Positions 51,438 to 59,636 of a DNA stretch of 64,000 nt are shown here, one piece after another. The number at the start of each line of letters is the position of its first letter. Within the stretch, counting starts at the first letter, position 1. Made by a program: the position numbers and the translations under genes. Under the pieces are notes generated by a model. The model saw nothing but the letters and a program-made list of their open reading frames with translations. It was not told the DNA's origin and searched no databases. Source of the DNA: Paenibacillus oralis (lineage in GTDB: Bacteria; Bacillota; Bacilli; Paenibacillales; Paenibacillaceae); assembly GCF_003863965.1 (NCBI RefSeq), contig NZ_RRCN01000001.1, positions 6,445,071 to 6,509,070 on the forward strand, given 5' to 3'.

Positions 51438-52631
51438 CTAAGCAGTGGAATCCCCCCTAACCGCCGTCACTTGACGGACCGGGCGCGTTTCGGAAGCTCC
51501 GAAATACCGGTCGTACAGCAGCTTCATTTTGTTGAAATCGACCATTTGGTCGAGTCTTTGATGTTCACGTTGCTGCCGCATCGTTTTTTCGATTTGCAGC
51601 ATGGCCGCCTCGCGTTCATCGCCGGAGCCATGTTTGGCGATCTGGCACAACACCTCAAAGCCGGTTTCCCCTAAGCTCGCCAGGCTTTCCGCGCTGTTTT
51701 GGCGCACCTGCCAGTTAGTGTCCTTTAGAGCGTTCCGCAAGAGCAGGATGCTACCGGCCGCTTGCAGCGAGCCGAGCGATTTGGCGACAGCGGCGCGAAC
51801 CCCGGCGCTTTTGTCTGCCATCAGCTCGCGGATCGTTTCGTCTTTCATCTCCGTACTGGCTTTTAAATACAGCTTTACTGCCTCCGCACGGATGTCTTCC
51901 TCGGCCGCCCCGACGAGCCGTCCCAGCGCCGGCGCCGCTTCGGGGACCGCTTGTCCCCACATGGCCACCAAGGCGACTTTGACCAGATCCTTGTTTTGCT
52001 CCTCCAGCAGCTCGGGGAGCAGCCGGCTGATATCGAGCCGCGTCTCCATCACAATATCGGCCGCCAGATGGTGGATCGGCTTGCTGTGGCGGAGCAGGTA
52101 CCGCAGCATGTCCTTTAGCTGCTCGGGCTGCTCCGCAGATTTCGCGATCGAGCGGGCGATCACGATGCTGAGCGGGCTGTACCGCTGGCTCTTCAGCATC
52201 TCAAGCAGCCGCGGCACCGCTTCGGCCGCCCGCATCCCGCCCAGGCGGTACGCGGCGGCGATCCGCCGGCCGTAGAACAAGCTGTCCAGCAGCTTGATAT
52301 CGTCGGCGACGAAACCCGCGTCATAACATAGCGCGATCAGCTTAAGCTGCAGATCTCCCCTGAACTGCTCGATCCATTCGATCACCCGCTGCTGGATCAC
52401 CCGCTGCTCCAAGCGCCCGAGCTTTCCGGGCGGCAGCCGCAGCGAGTTCGCGCTGCTCAAATGCGTCTGAATATAGGTGAAGTAATCTTGATGTTTCCGC
52501 AGATACATGTTCGTCTTGCGCGTGATCCGCAACTGCTTGATTTTCAAGTAAAACAATAGCGCGATACCTGTACCGATCAGCCCCAGGCACACGTAAATGA
52601 AATAAATAGCCAGGGTAAGATGCTGAGCCAT
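51438..52631 (-). CDS. Membrane-anchored HEAT-repeat protein
   Basis: The 397-residue protein has one N-terminal helix (about 7-28), a basic stretch, then about 300 residues of HEAT/Armadillo-type repeats. Examples are AVPRLLEMLKSQRYSPLSIVIARSIAKS, ALGRLVGAAEEDIRAEAVKLYLKAS, KSAGVRAAVAKSLGSL and DTNWQVRQNSAESLASLG. It should be a scaffold on the cytoplasmic face. Its position directly before the GT2 gene, 7 bases apart, suggests it holds or regulates the synthase. ATG follows AAGGAGG. Confidence 0.82.
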   Translation of the reverse strand: MAQHLTLAIYFIYVCLGLIGTGIALLFYLKIKQLRITRKTNMYLRKHQDYFTYIQTHLSSANSLRLPPGKLGRLEQRVIQQRVIEWIEQFRGDLQLKLIALCYDAGFVADDIKLLDSLFYGRRIAAAYRLGGMRAAEAVPRLLEMLKSQRYSPLSIVIARSIAKSAEQPEQLKDMLRYLLRHSKPIHHLAADIVMETRLDISRLLPELLEEQNKDLVKVALVAMWGQAVPEAAPALGRLVGAAEEDIRAEAVKLYLKASTEMKDETIRELMADKSAGVRAAVAKSLGSLQAAGSILLLRNALKDTNWQVRQNSAESLASLGETGFEVLCQIAKHGSGDEREAAMLQIEKTMRQQREHQRLDQMVDFNKMKLLYDRYFGASETRPVRQVTAVRGDSTA

Positions 52632-52677
52632 AATTTCGTTTTCCTCCTTTGGATTGCTTCATCTGCCAGCCCTCTGC

Positions 52678-54942
52678 CTACCGATCCGGCAAACTTTTAT
52701 AAAATGCCTGCAGCTCGTAATATCCTGATTTCAGGTGTTCGGTATATTTCACCGTTTCCCATGCGGGCCACACGTATTTCGGATAGCTTTCCAGTTGAAG
52801 CACTCCTTGCCGGCTTCCGGACCCGGCGGTCCCTTTCCCCGTGCCGGAGCCTATAACCTGCCCGCTTGCACGGTCCACGACCCACGGCACGAAGGTGATG
52901 CCGTTCGTCTTTGTCGCGCTGAAGGTCCGGTCCTTTTTCAAGGGTCCGTAATCAACCACCTGCAGCGAGCTGGGGTCGGTAAATCCGAGCAGCATCCAAG
53001 GGATGCGCAGCTCGATTTCTTTACCGCTGTATTGCCATGAAGTCAGCGAGTTGAAATCCTTGCTGCTTCGGTCCGACGTACCGCGGGCCAGCTTCCCGAC
53101 CGTCATATCCTGAAAAGGATGGGCCGTGCGGGTGTCCGGCGGCGTCATCGTCAGGCTGACCGCCAGCTTCCAGGGCTGGAACTTCACCTTTTCCTCCGCG
53201 GTCGGATCGTCCAGCATCCAATAGCCGTAGCGGCCGTAGAGCCGGCGGTGGAAATCGTAGCTGGGCGCGGTCAGCACCTCGGTTTCATCGTCGTTTCCGA
53301 TCATGATGAGCCCTTCAAGCCCGTCGCTCAGCGTTTGGCCGGGAAGTTCGGCAGCCGGCTGATCTCCGCCAGGCTGCGTATCCGTTCCGAGTGCGATTTT
53401 CCGCGTCTTCGGATCAAACGGTTCGCTTAGCGTGAGCCCTAAGTAAACGTAAGCCTCGTCATGCGTCACCCTGAGCCTGTTGATACCGGGGGCGGGCCGG
53501 TCCCAGGCCTGCACTTCCCCTTCCGGGAGCAGATCCCAATCGTCCAGCTTGCCGTCGATCGTGATCTCGTCCTCCTTGCCGGGGCCCATCGATACGAGGC
53601 CGAACATTTTTTCGTTGGTCAGCACGTTCAGCCAAAAAGCGCGGCGGTCCTCCGGAATCTCTAACCGCATCGTGTTCCAAGTTTTCTTGAACCATTCATC
53701 CTGCCACATGAACAGGATCGCGCCGGCGTATCCGGTATCGTAAATATCCTTCGTCAGCGAGACGTTGATTTCTCCCTGCTCCTGCTCGTTATGCCCTCCC
53801 TGGTCGCGGCCGCCGCGGCCGAGATGGGATACGCCGAGCGAGGAAGGCACGCCGTATTCCGTGACCATGATGGGAATGTCCTTGTAATAAGCCTTAAGCT
53901 CCTGCAAATAGGCTTTGTAGGTGTTATAATCGCCGTTTCCGTCCGGGATCGTTTCCAGCGTCTTGTCCAGATGGAAAAAGTCAGGATAATAGGGATACAC
54001 GTGGTAGGCGGCAAAATATCCAGCCTCCCAGTCCAGCGGCTTGATGTGGGTCGCGTCGACGCTGGCCAAATCCTCTTCGAACAGCGGTTCGCCGGGATGC
54101 TCCAGCACGTCGGTCGTCACCCAGTTGGTAAACGTCATCGGATGCTCCCATCCGTAAGCACGCTCCTGCCGGGCCGTGTCATCGACCAGCTCGGCCAGCC
54201 AGCTTTCAAAGGGACTGGCTTCCTGCGTCGCCCCGAAATATTGCCCTTGGTACGGCTGCACATCGGCATGCTTGCGGTTGGTGTTGTCCACCATCTCCGG
54301 ATCCCATTCGGTGCCGATATGCCAAGCCATCAAATAGGGTCCGGCGTTCGCAGTGTATTTGCCGCCCGACGTGCCGGGCTGAACCGGGATGTTCAAATCC
54401 CCGTAGACAGCTTTAACCGCTTTTTCGATTTCTTTGTGGAAAGCTTCCTTAATCCCCGGAATATACGCGTCCTGCTGCTCGATCAACTGCTCCTCCGGGG
54501 ACCAGATCCCCTGAATGAAGTATAGCGGGTCGCCCTCTTTGTCGCGATTGTATTTCACGAGCGCCTTGTAGAACACCGGGTTGTGAACCGTATAAATGCG
54601 GATGACGTTGGCGCCCATGTCGTCGATTTGCTTGAACCAGCGCATATAGTCCTCTTCGGTAAGCGGGAATTCCCCGGGAAAATGGCCAGGAACCGTCGCT
54701 CCCAAATTCACGCCTTTGACGAACATTTTCCGCCACTGCCCATCGCCTTCGTAGGCCATAAATTGATCCTTGGAGGTACGGAATGTAAGCTCCGTCCCAT
54801 CCGAAGCCTTAAAGCTGTTAATAGGCGGCGGCAATTGCTGGAGCACCAGATAGACTCCGCCAGCGATCAGGATCGCCCCCAGCGCCAGCCAAACCGCCAG
54901 CCTTTTTCTCATTAGTCTTGTCATCGGATTTTGGGTTCTCAC
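52678..54942 (-). CDS. Membrane-anchored glycoside hydrolase-like protein with C-terminal beta-sandwich
   Basis: The 754-residue protein has one N-terminal membrane helix (about 14-35) and then a TIM barrel (about 60-430) of clan GH-A character. Glu212 in AWHIGTEWD and Glu362 in PIMVTEYG stand where the acid/base and nucleophile are expected. A C-terminal beta-rich region (about 450-690) beginning ITIDGKLDDWDLLPEG resembles CBM9/DOMON-type carbohydrate-binding sandwiches. It may cut or modify the polymer outside the membrane. It is first in the cluster. The start could be GTG 54942 or in-frame ATGs at 54924 and 54912; ribosome-site spacing is poor for all. Confidence 0.75.
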   Translation of the reverse strand: MRTQNPMTRLMRKRLAVWLALGAILIAGGVYLVLQQLPPPINSFKASDGTELTFRTSKDQFMAYEGDGQWRKMFVKGVNLGATVPGHFPGEFPLTEEDYMRWFKQIDDMGANVIRIYTVHNPVFYKALVKYNRDKEGDPLYFIQGIWSPEEQLIEQQDAYIPGIKEAFHKEIEKAVKAVYGDLNIPVQPGTSGGKYTANAGPYLMAWHIGTEWDPEMVDNTNRKHADVQPYQGQYFGATQEASPFESWLAELVDDTARQERAYGWEHPMTFTNWVTTDVLEHPGEPLFEEDLASVDATHIKPLDWEAGYFAAYHVYPYYPDFFHLDKTLETIPDGNGDYNTYKAYLQELKAYYKDIPIMVTEYGVPSSLGVSHLGRGGRDQGGHNEQEQGEINVSLTKDIYDTGYAGAILFMWQDEWFKKTWNTMRLEIPEDRRAFWLNVLTNEKMFGLVSMGPGKEDEITIDGKLDDWDLLPEGEVQAWDRPAPGINRLRVTHDEAYVYLGLTLSEPFDPKTRKIALGTDTQPGGDQPAAELPGQTLSDGLEGLIMIGNDDETEVLTAPSYDFHRRLYGRYGYWMLDDPTAEEKVKFQPWKLAVSLTMTPPDTRTAHPFQDMTVGKLARGTSDRSSKDFNSLTSWQYSGKEIELRIPWMLLGFTDPSSLQVVDYGPLKKDRTFSATKTNGITFVPWVVDRASGQVIGSGTGKGTAGSGSRQGVLQLESYPKYVWPAWETVKYTEHLKSGYYELQAFYKSLPDR

Positions 54943-55324
54943 CTCGCCGTTTTTTATAGTGCCGGTCCTATCGTCAGATTCCCAGCCAGTGTCTAAGCAT
55001 CAGTTCTCCTAGGCGTCAGCTTGATCCGACAATGATTTATGGATGCGGCCTTTTCTATGCAGGTGACGAACAGTATGGCCTTCCACACCTCCATCTCTCA
55101 AATTACTTCTATCATTAACCAAGTTGACCTATCATGTAACTAGGCTGATGGAAGTATTTTACTTTGTAGGCCCGTCTGGGCCCGTTTTCCGGGATGCGGT
55201 TCGCCCCTCCATTTTCCCTGCCGGACGATTCCGTCAATAATAGACGCGCAAAAAACTGCTAGGTTTCGCTGGAATTTTACACCATTTTCCATAAAGGTTA
55301 CAAAATTGATACCAAAGTCATATT

Positions 55325-55461
55325 TAAAAATCGCGTAATGACGCGGTTTTTTGCGATTTCAGAAAGTTACAAACCGCGTTAAAAAAAGCTTCCCTGGTCC
55401 CAGGATAGGCCTAGCGCTTTTTCGTGTTTCCCGGAAGCGAAACTTCGTCATGAACGAAGTC
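55325..55461 (-). promoter_or_regulatory. Candidate attenuator-type leader upstream of the polysaccharide cluster
   Basis: In minus-strand order there is an ACTTCGT/ACGAAGT hairpin (55442-55460), then CCTGG-GA-CCAGG with a later seven-T run (55381-55404). Next, ACGCGGTTT (55371-55379) can pair with AAACCGCGT (55341-55349). The same AAACCGCGT also starts a terminator, CGCGT-CATT-ACGCG-A-TTTTT (55326-55345). The two pairings exclude each other, as in attenuators. No known riboswitch consensus was recognised. It lies 380-520 bases before the first gene of the cluster. Confidence 0.45.
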
Positions 55462-55597
55462 CTTGGCTGGTGACTTATTGCCTAAAAACTCATACCTTTT
55501 CAGGGAATATTTTCTAAATAATTTTCAAAAATAAAGCGCTTTCAAATGTTTTTTCGTATTTTTTGCCTATAGGTTTTCAGTTTCGAGCGTCGTTTCC

Positions 55598-55868
55598 ATT
55601 GGAAATATTCAATAGATTCTGCTAAAATTCCCCGTTCTACATGGCCCTGGGTGACAGGTTTGCACGGCCCTGAGAGTACGCCCTGATTGGAAATATTCCA
55701 ATAGAATTGAAAATTGAGCGAAAAATACAGCGGCTTGATTGGAATATTTCCAGTAGATGAGGCTCGGCAGGCACAAAACGGACGATTTGAGCGAATTCTA
55801 TTGGATATTTTCCAATGAGACCTCCAAATCGTGTTCGATTTTCGACAATCTATTGGATTTTATCCAAT
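55598..55868 (-). repeat. Phased palindrome element, ATTGG-CCAAT type (element B, inverted copy of A)
   Basis: On the minus strand the order is ATTGG-type palindromes at 55868-55852, 55816-55800, 55754-55738 and 55702-55686, centres 52, 62 and 52 bp apart. The first two point forward and the last two backward, exactly as in element A. A fifth, imperfect module is at 55613-55598. The stretch 55682-55868 aligns with 45652-45838 across its full length, including AATAGAATTCGCTCAAATC between modules two and three. It lies before the 156-residue SOS-partner gene. Confidence 0.85.
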
Positions 55869-55918
55869 GAGAGGTAGGGGGCCGACTGGCCCCGGGGGAG
55901 TTCTAGCGCTAAGAAGGG

Positions 55919-56389
55919 TTATTTTTCATTTGCTGCTCGGCCAATAACTTCTTTAATATATTTTTTCAACTGGACGCTGATTTCCGAACGCATAACATCA
56001 CGAGTCATCCCAAAACGCTCCTCATATCCTCGACACAGAAAACGGTGATACACGATCAAATCCGCATGTTCGTCACTGATAATCTTTATGTTGCGTTTGG
56101 TCAATTCACGCCTTATATCACGCATGTCTTTGCTTATTTTGTTCATGACCACTTGGCCAGTTGCTAGATAAAGCTGTTTTAGAAGGTTAGAGCTGCGCTC
56201 AATGTCATCTATGCTCTTTTGCACCATCGTGAGCATGTAAGGCAGTAAGATGTAGTCGCGGATCATCCTGAACTCCTCTGCTGTGGGGCGAGACGTCTTT
56301 TTGGGATCATTTCGGCTTTCATATTGCTCTTGATGCTCGGTGAGCAGCATCTTTGATTTCCACCGCTCATTACCGTCCAGTTTGCTCAT
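55919..56389 (-). CDS. Uncharacterised partner of the Y-family polymerase
   Basis: The 156-residue, mostly helical and charged protein was not recognised with confidence. The N-terminal NERWKSKMLLTEHQEQY recalls the short YolD-type proteins encoded next to uvrX in Bacillus, but the rest does not clearly match. Its ATG overlaps the polymerase stop codon by 4 bases (ATGA), so the two are translationally coupled and probably act together in damage-induced DNA synthesis. Confidence 0.65.
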   Translation of the reverse strand: MSKLDGNERWKSKMLLTEHQEQYESRNDPKKTSRPTAEEFRMIRDYILLPYMLTMVQKSIDDIERSSNLLKQLYLATGQVVMNKISKDMRDIRRELTKRNIKIISDEHADLIVYHRFLCRGYEERFGMTRDVMRSEISVQLKKYIKEVIGRAANEK

Positions 56390-57642
56390 TTGTAATGACC
56401 TCCTATCTGTTCCGCTCGTTCTCGTGCTACTCCGGCCGATAATAAAGAGGATGCCCGCATAATAGCGGCGCTGCCAAATCGATCCTTAATTGTATCAGCC
56501 GCTCTTTCCAAACCGTAAGCTTTCTCCCGGTCCTCGAATAACGTAAGCTGATAGACACTATCGTCCACCAACTGAGTGAGCGAAATATGCAGGTGGCTTA
56601 CGGGCATACCATTCCAATATTTATGAAATATTCTGAGCGCTGCTACCGCTACTTCGTGAGAAAGCGATGTAGGCTGCTGCAGCGTTACCTGCCGGCTAAA
56701 CCCTGTAGACCGCGCTCCGTCAGTCTCCGCTGCACCCACTGACACCACTTGGCCCATGTATCCATGTCTCCGGCTGCGGCGGCAGACCTCTACGACAAGC
56801 TCTAAAAGCACAACCTCAATATCTTCAAGCTTTCGATAAAGGCTGCTTCGCAGTGCCTTGCCATGGCTAATCGATTTCAATTGGTTACGAATACTCGGTA
56901 CGACCGGGCTGGGATCGATGCCCCTCGCCGTCTGCCAATAGTACTCCGCTTGAATATCGCTTTGCTTTCCCATCTCCCATCGCATGCGCCGTTTGAATTC
57001 GGACAATTCCAACCGTGCTATGTCACCAATCGTATTTAGTCCCATTCTCATAAAATGGCGGGACATCCTCGAAGCCACCATAAACATTTGGTGTACGGGC
57101 AGCGGCCACAAAGCAGATTCAATATTGTCAAAGCCAAGCCTGAAGATCCCTTCAGGTTTTTTTTTAGCGAAATTATCCGTGGCCATCTTGGCTAATATTT
57201 TTGTGGGTCCAATTCCGCAGCGAGTCCAAACTCCAGTCGACAGCAGCACGCGAGATTGGATTTGCCTGGCGATTTCTTCCGGAGAACCAAAACATGCAGT
57301 TGAGCCGGTAACATCGAGAAATTGTTCGTCAATGCTGTAAGGTTCAACCTGATCAGTAAACGACTCGAAGATCTCAGTAATAAATAAGGATATGGTAATG
57401 TAGGTCTGCATTCTCGGTCGAATGACGTTTAAATCCGGGCATTTTGCCAGCGCCTCACCTACCCTTTCAGCCGTTGTCACCCCACGGGACTTGGCAACTG
57501 GGCAGGCTGCGAGAATGATGCCTGACCGGCGCGCAGGATCGCCTACGGCTACCGGTTTATCTTTTAGCTCCGGATGAGCAGCCTTTTCGATAGAAGCGTA
57601 GAATGATTGGCCGTCGACCAGAAAAATCGTCCGTTCAGGCAT
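56386..57642 (-). CDS. uvrX: Y-family translesion DNA polymerase (UvrX/DinB-like)
   Basis: The 418-residue protein has the palm motifs FLVDGQSFYASIEKA (first metal Asp) and VEPYSIDEQFLDVTG (SIDE), finger segment CPVAKSRGVTTAER and thumb segment GIGPTKILAKMATD, followed by a little-finger domain. It matches the UvrX/YqjW branch rather than housekeeping DinB. It performs error-prone lesion bypass. Two LexA-type boxes lie 118-161 bases upstream, so it should be SOS-induced. ATG 57642 overlaps the end of a 21-codon GTG frame. Confidence 0.92.
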   Translation of the reverse strand: MPERTIFLVDGQSFYASIEKAAHPELKDKPVAVGDPARRSGIILAACPVAKSRGVTTAERVGEALAKCPDLNVIRPRMQTYITISLFITEIFESFTDQVEPYSIDEQFLDVTGSTACFGSPEEIARQIQSRVLLSTGVWTRCGIGPTKILAKMATDNFAKKKPEGIFRLGFDNIESALWPLPVHQMFMVASRMSRHFMRMGLNTIGDIARLELSEFKRRMRWEMGKQSDIQAEYYWQTARGIDPSPVVPSIRNQLKSISHGKALRSSLYRKLEDIEVVLLELVVEVCRRSRRHGYMGQVVSVGAAETDGARSTGFSRQVTLQQPTSLSHEVAVAALRIFHKYWNGMPVSHLHISLTQLVDDSVYQLTLFEDREKAYGLERAADTIKDRFGSAAIMRASSLLSAGVARERAEQIGGHYK

Positions 57643-57705
57643 AACTCTTCACCACCTGTTTGAGCGTTTCCGCCGTCGTCCCCCGTTCGGAAGGCTTCAC
57701 GAGAA
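57640..57705 (-). CDS. Possible short leader ORF before uvrX
   Basis: A GTG preceded by AGAGGGGATGTTCTC opens a 21-codon frame (VKPSERGTTAETLKQ and onward). It ends in TGA inside the uvrX start (ATGCCTGA), overlapping it in another reading frame. Both the ribosome site and the overlap suggest translational coupling, but the frame could be chance. Confidence 0.35.
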
Positions 57706-57759
57706 CATCCCCTCTTTCGTCATGTCAATTCCTAGATAGCTGTAGAGGCACCTACCATC

Positions 57760-57803
57760 AGAACGTTTGTTCTTATTATATTCATAATACGAACAAATAT
57801 TCG
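57760..57803 (-). promoter_or_regulatory. Two LexA (DinR) boxes upstream of uvrX
   Basis: AGAACGTTTGTTCT (57760-57773) and CGAACAAATATTCG (57790-57803) fit the Bacillus SOS box CGAACRNRYGTTYG with few mismatches. They are spaced 30 bp centre to centre, nearly three helical turns. The rest of 57,643-57,954 holds no other clear gene. Confidence 0.8.
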
Positions 57804-57954
57804 TGTCATCAACAGGTTTATGCTGGATAATTTGGCAGGATGATCGGCGCAAAAAAAAGCCACCCCCAAAAGCCTCTCGGACATTTTGGAAGCAGCTTCG
57901 TTTCCCATTTCGGGCCGCTTTAAGTTTGAGTTCAAAAAGTCGGGTTTTCAGCAC

Positions 57955-58701
57955 CTACTGGGCGGTTAGAACAAGCGGCCCATCCGGCATAACCGCGATC
58001 GTGTGTTCAAACTGAGCCGACAGCTTGCCGTCGGCCGTACGCGCCGTCCACCCGTCGTCATCGATCGTAATCCGGAACGTCCCTTCATTGATCATCGGCT
58101 CCACCGTAAACACCATGCCTTCCTTGAGGCGGATACCCTTGCCGGCCACGCCGATATGCTCGTAGTTCGGCTCTTCGTGCAGGCTCCGGCCGATACCGTG
58201 ACCCAGCAGATCGCGCACGACCGAAAATCCGCTTGCTTCCGCATGCTTCTGGATCGCTGAAGTCACGTCGCCGAGACGGTTTCCGGGAAGCGCCTGAGCG
58301 ATCCCGAGATCCAGGCATTCCTTCGTAACCTTCATCAGCTTCCCGGCTTCCGGGCTGATCTCGCCTATGGCGTAACACCAGCACGAATCGCCGAACCAGC
58401 CGTCGTATTCCACCACAATATCCAGCTTAAGCAGATCCCCGTCCTGCAGCGGGCGGTTCGAAGGAAAGCCGTGCGCCACCACATCGTTGACCGAAGCGCA
58501 TGTTTCCGCGGGGAAGCCGTTATAACCTTTCGTAAACTGCTTGCCGCCCAATTTGATGATATGTCTGGCGACAAAACCGTTGATTTCCTGCGTCGTAATG
58601 CCCGGCTGAATCAGCTTCGCTACCTCGCGGTGGCACTCGGCTACGATTTGGTTCGCGGGCTTCATCTCTTCAATTTCTCTCGGCGATTTCAAAATAATCA
58701 T
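57955..58701 (-). CDS. map: Methionine aminopeptidase, type I
   Basis: The protein has 248 residues from ATG 58701 (AAGGAG eight bases upstream). The pita-bread metallopeptidase has metal ligands in LKLDIVVEYDGWFGDSC, GHGIGRSLHEEP and the C-terminal FTVEPMINEG and QFEHTI. It removes N-terminal Met from new proteins. This copy is not in the ribosomal-protein operon where map usually lies, so it is probably a second isozyme. Its 5' end overlaps the tetR-type gene by 32 bases. Confidence 0.94.
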   Translation of the reverse strand: MIILKSPREIEEMKPANQIVAECHREVAKLIQPGITTQEINGFVARHIIKLGGKQFTKGYNGFPAETCASVNDVVAHGFPSNRPLQDGDLLKLDIVVEYDGWFGDSCWCYAIGEISPEAGKLMKVTKECLDLGIAQALPGNRLGDVTSAIQKHAEASGFSVVRDLLGHGIGRSLHEEPNYEHIGVAGKGIRLKEGMVFTVEPMINEGTFRITIDDDGWTARTADGKLSAQFEHTIAVMPDGPLVLTAQ

Positions 58702-59341
58702 TTTTTTCACTCCTTAAATGGACGATCTGTACAATATTTTCCGCATCCTGACGCAGCGTTCCCCGGCGAAGCGAGAGCGAGGCGCAGCCCGCCAGCGCGG
58801 CCAGCAGCATTTCCGCCCGCCGCACCAGCTCCTCCGGGAGGCTGCCGCCAAAAGGCCGCCGGCCAGGGGCAGCACCTCCGCTACTGGGCGGCTCACCGCT
58901 GAGCGCGGCGGCAAACGGGAGCAGCACCTCCCGGCGAAAGGCGTCCGCCAGCGGCACCGCCCGGGCTTCGGGCAGAAGGCGAAAGCCGTCCCCGGCAAGC
59001 TTGTAAAGCAGGTACAAGCCGTGATCATCCGCCCACTCCTCGAGCAGACGGACGACCTGGGCGCGTAAACGCCCGCCGTGCCCGCCGTCCTGTTCTCCCA
59101 GCCAAGCCCCGGCCCGCTCCATCGCCACCCACAGCACATCGTGCAGCAAATCCCCTTTGTTGCTGTAGTAATGATACACCGTCCCGTAGCCGAGTCCGGC
59201 CTGCGCGGCGACGTCGCGAATTTCCAGAGCCATCCCTTTATCCAAAAAAACATCGGCCGCCGCTTTGCGGATTTGCACCAGGCGGCGCAGCCGGATCTCT
59301 TCGTTTTGTTCTTTCGTCCGCGGGGTCATAACTAAACTCAC
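58670..59341 (-). CDS. TetR-family transcriptional regulator
   Basis: The 223-residue protein has an N-terminal TetR helix-turn-helix (RKAAADVFLDKGMALEIRDVAAQAGLGYGTVYHYYSNKGDLL). A ligand domain follows, with a Gly/Pro-rich insertion (GEPPSSGGAAPGRRPFGG) at about 150-170. Its GC content is higher than its neighbours'. The 3' end overlaps map, so regulator and aminopeptidase are co-expressed. The start is GTG 59341 or ATG 59329; AGGAGG lies between the ideal spacing for each. Confidence 0.88.
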   Translation of the reverse strand: MSLVMTPRTKEQNEEIRLRRLVQIRKAAADVFLDKGMALEIRDVAAQAGLGYGTVYHYYSNKGDLLHDVLWVAMERAGAWLGEQDGGHGGRLRAQVVRLLEEWADDHGLYLLYKLAGDGFRLLPEARAVPLADAFRREVLLPFAAALSGEPPSSGGAAPGRRPFGGSLPEELVRRAEMLLAALAGCASLSLRRGTLRQDAENIVQIVHLRSEKNDYFEIAERN

Positions 59342-59539
59342 AGCCTCCTCTCATTGGTTTAGATATCGTTCCCGTTTTTGTTTTGACCTACTCTCATGTC
59401 AATATAAAACAATAGCAGGCAAATTGCAAGGGCAGCCGCCGAGGCGGATGAAATTTTGCGCAAAGCAAATGCCCGGAAATAATCAATCATGCCACAGACT
59501 TGCCGAGAACATCGGCAGGTCTCTTTTATATACGGCAGA

Positions 59540-59581
59540 AAAAGAAGGACCCCCGGTACTTTATCCATCCCCAGGGCCCTG
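59540..59581 (-). terminator. Probable terminator after spoVIF
   Basis: GGGCCCTGG pairs imperfectly with CCGGGGGTCC on the minus strand, followed by TTCTTTTTC. The remaining 59,342-59,539 shows one GCCGA/TCGGC hairpin and no coding signal. Confidence 0.5.
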
Positions 59582-59636
59582 CTATACGAATTCTTATCAT
59601 TTCTGTCCATTTCTCTAACCGATGTTCGTGCCACGC

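Noticed and set aside
45985..54942. Mobile genomic island interpretation of the polysaccharide region
   Set aside because: No integrase, transposase, tRNA end or direct repeats were seen; base composition looks similar to its surroundings. Only the inverted palindrome elements hint at a boundary, so it stays a question in the findings.
55380..55470. c-di-GMP (GEMM) or c-di-AMP riboswitch in front of the polysaccharide cluster
   Set aside because: I looked for the GGCAAACC and GGGCGCAAAGC-type cores and the ydaO core on both strands and found none; only generic hairpins remain.
57697..57954. 85-residue minus-strand frame between map and uvrX
   Set aside because: It overlaps both LexA boxes, has no ribosome site and no recognisable protein character.
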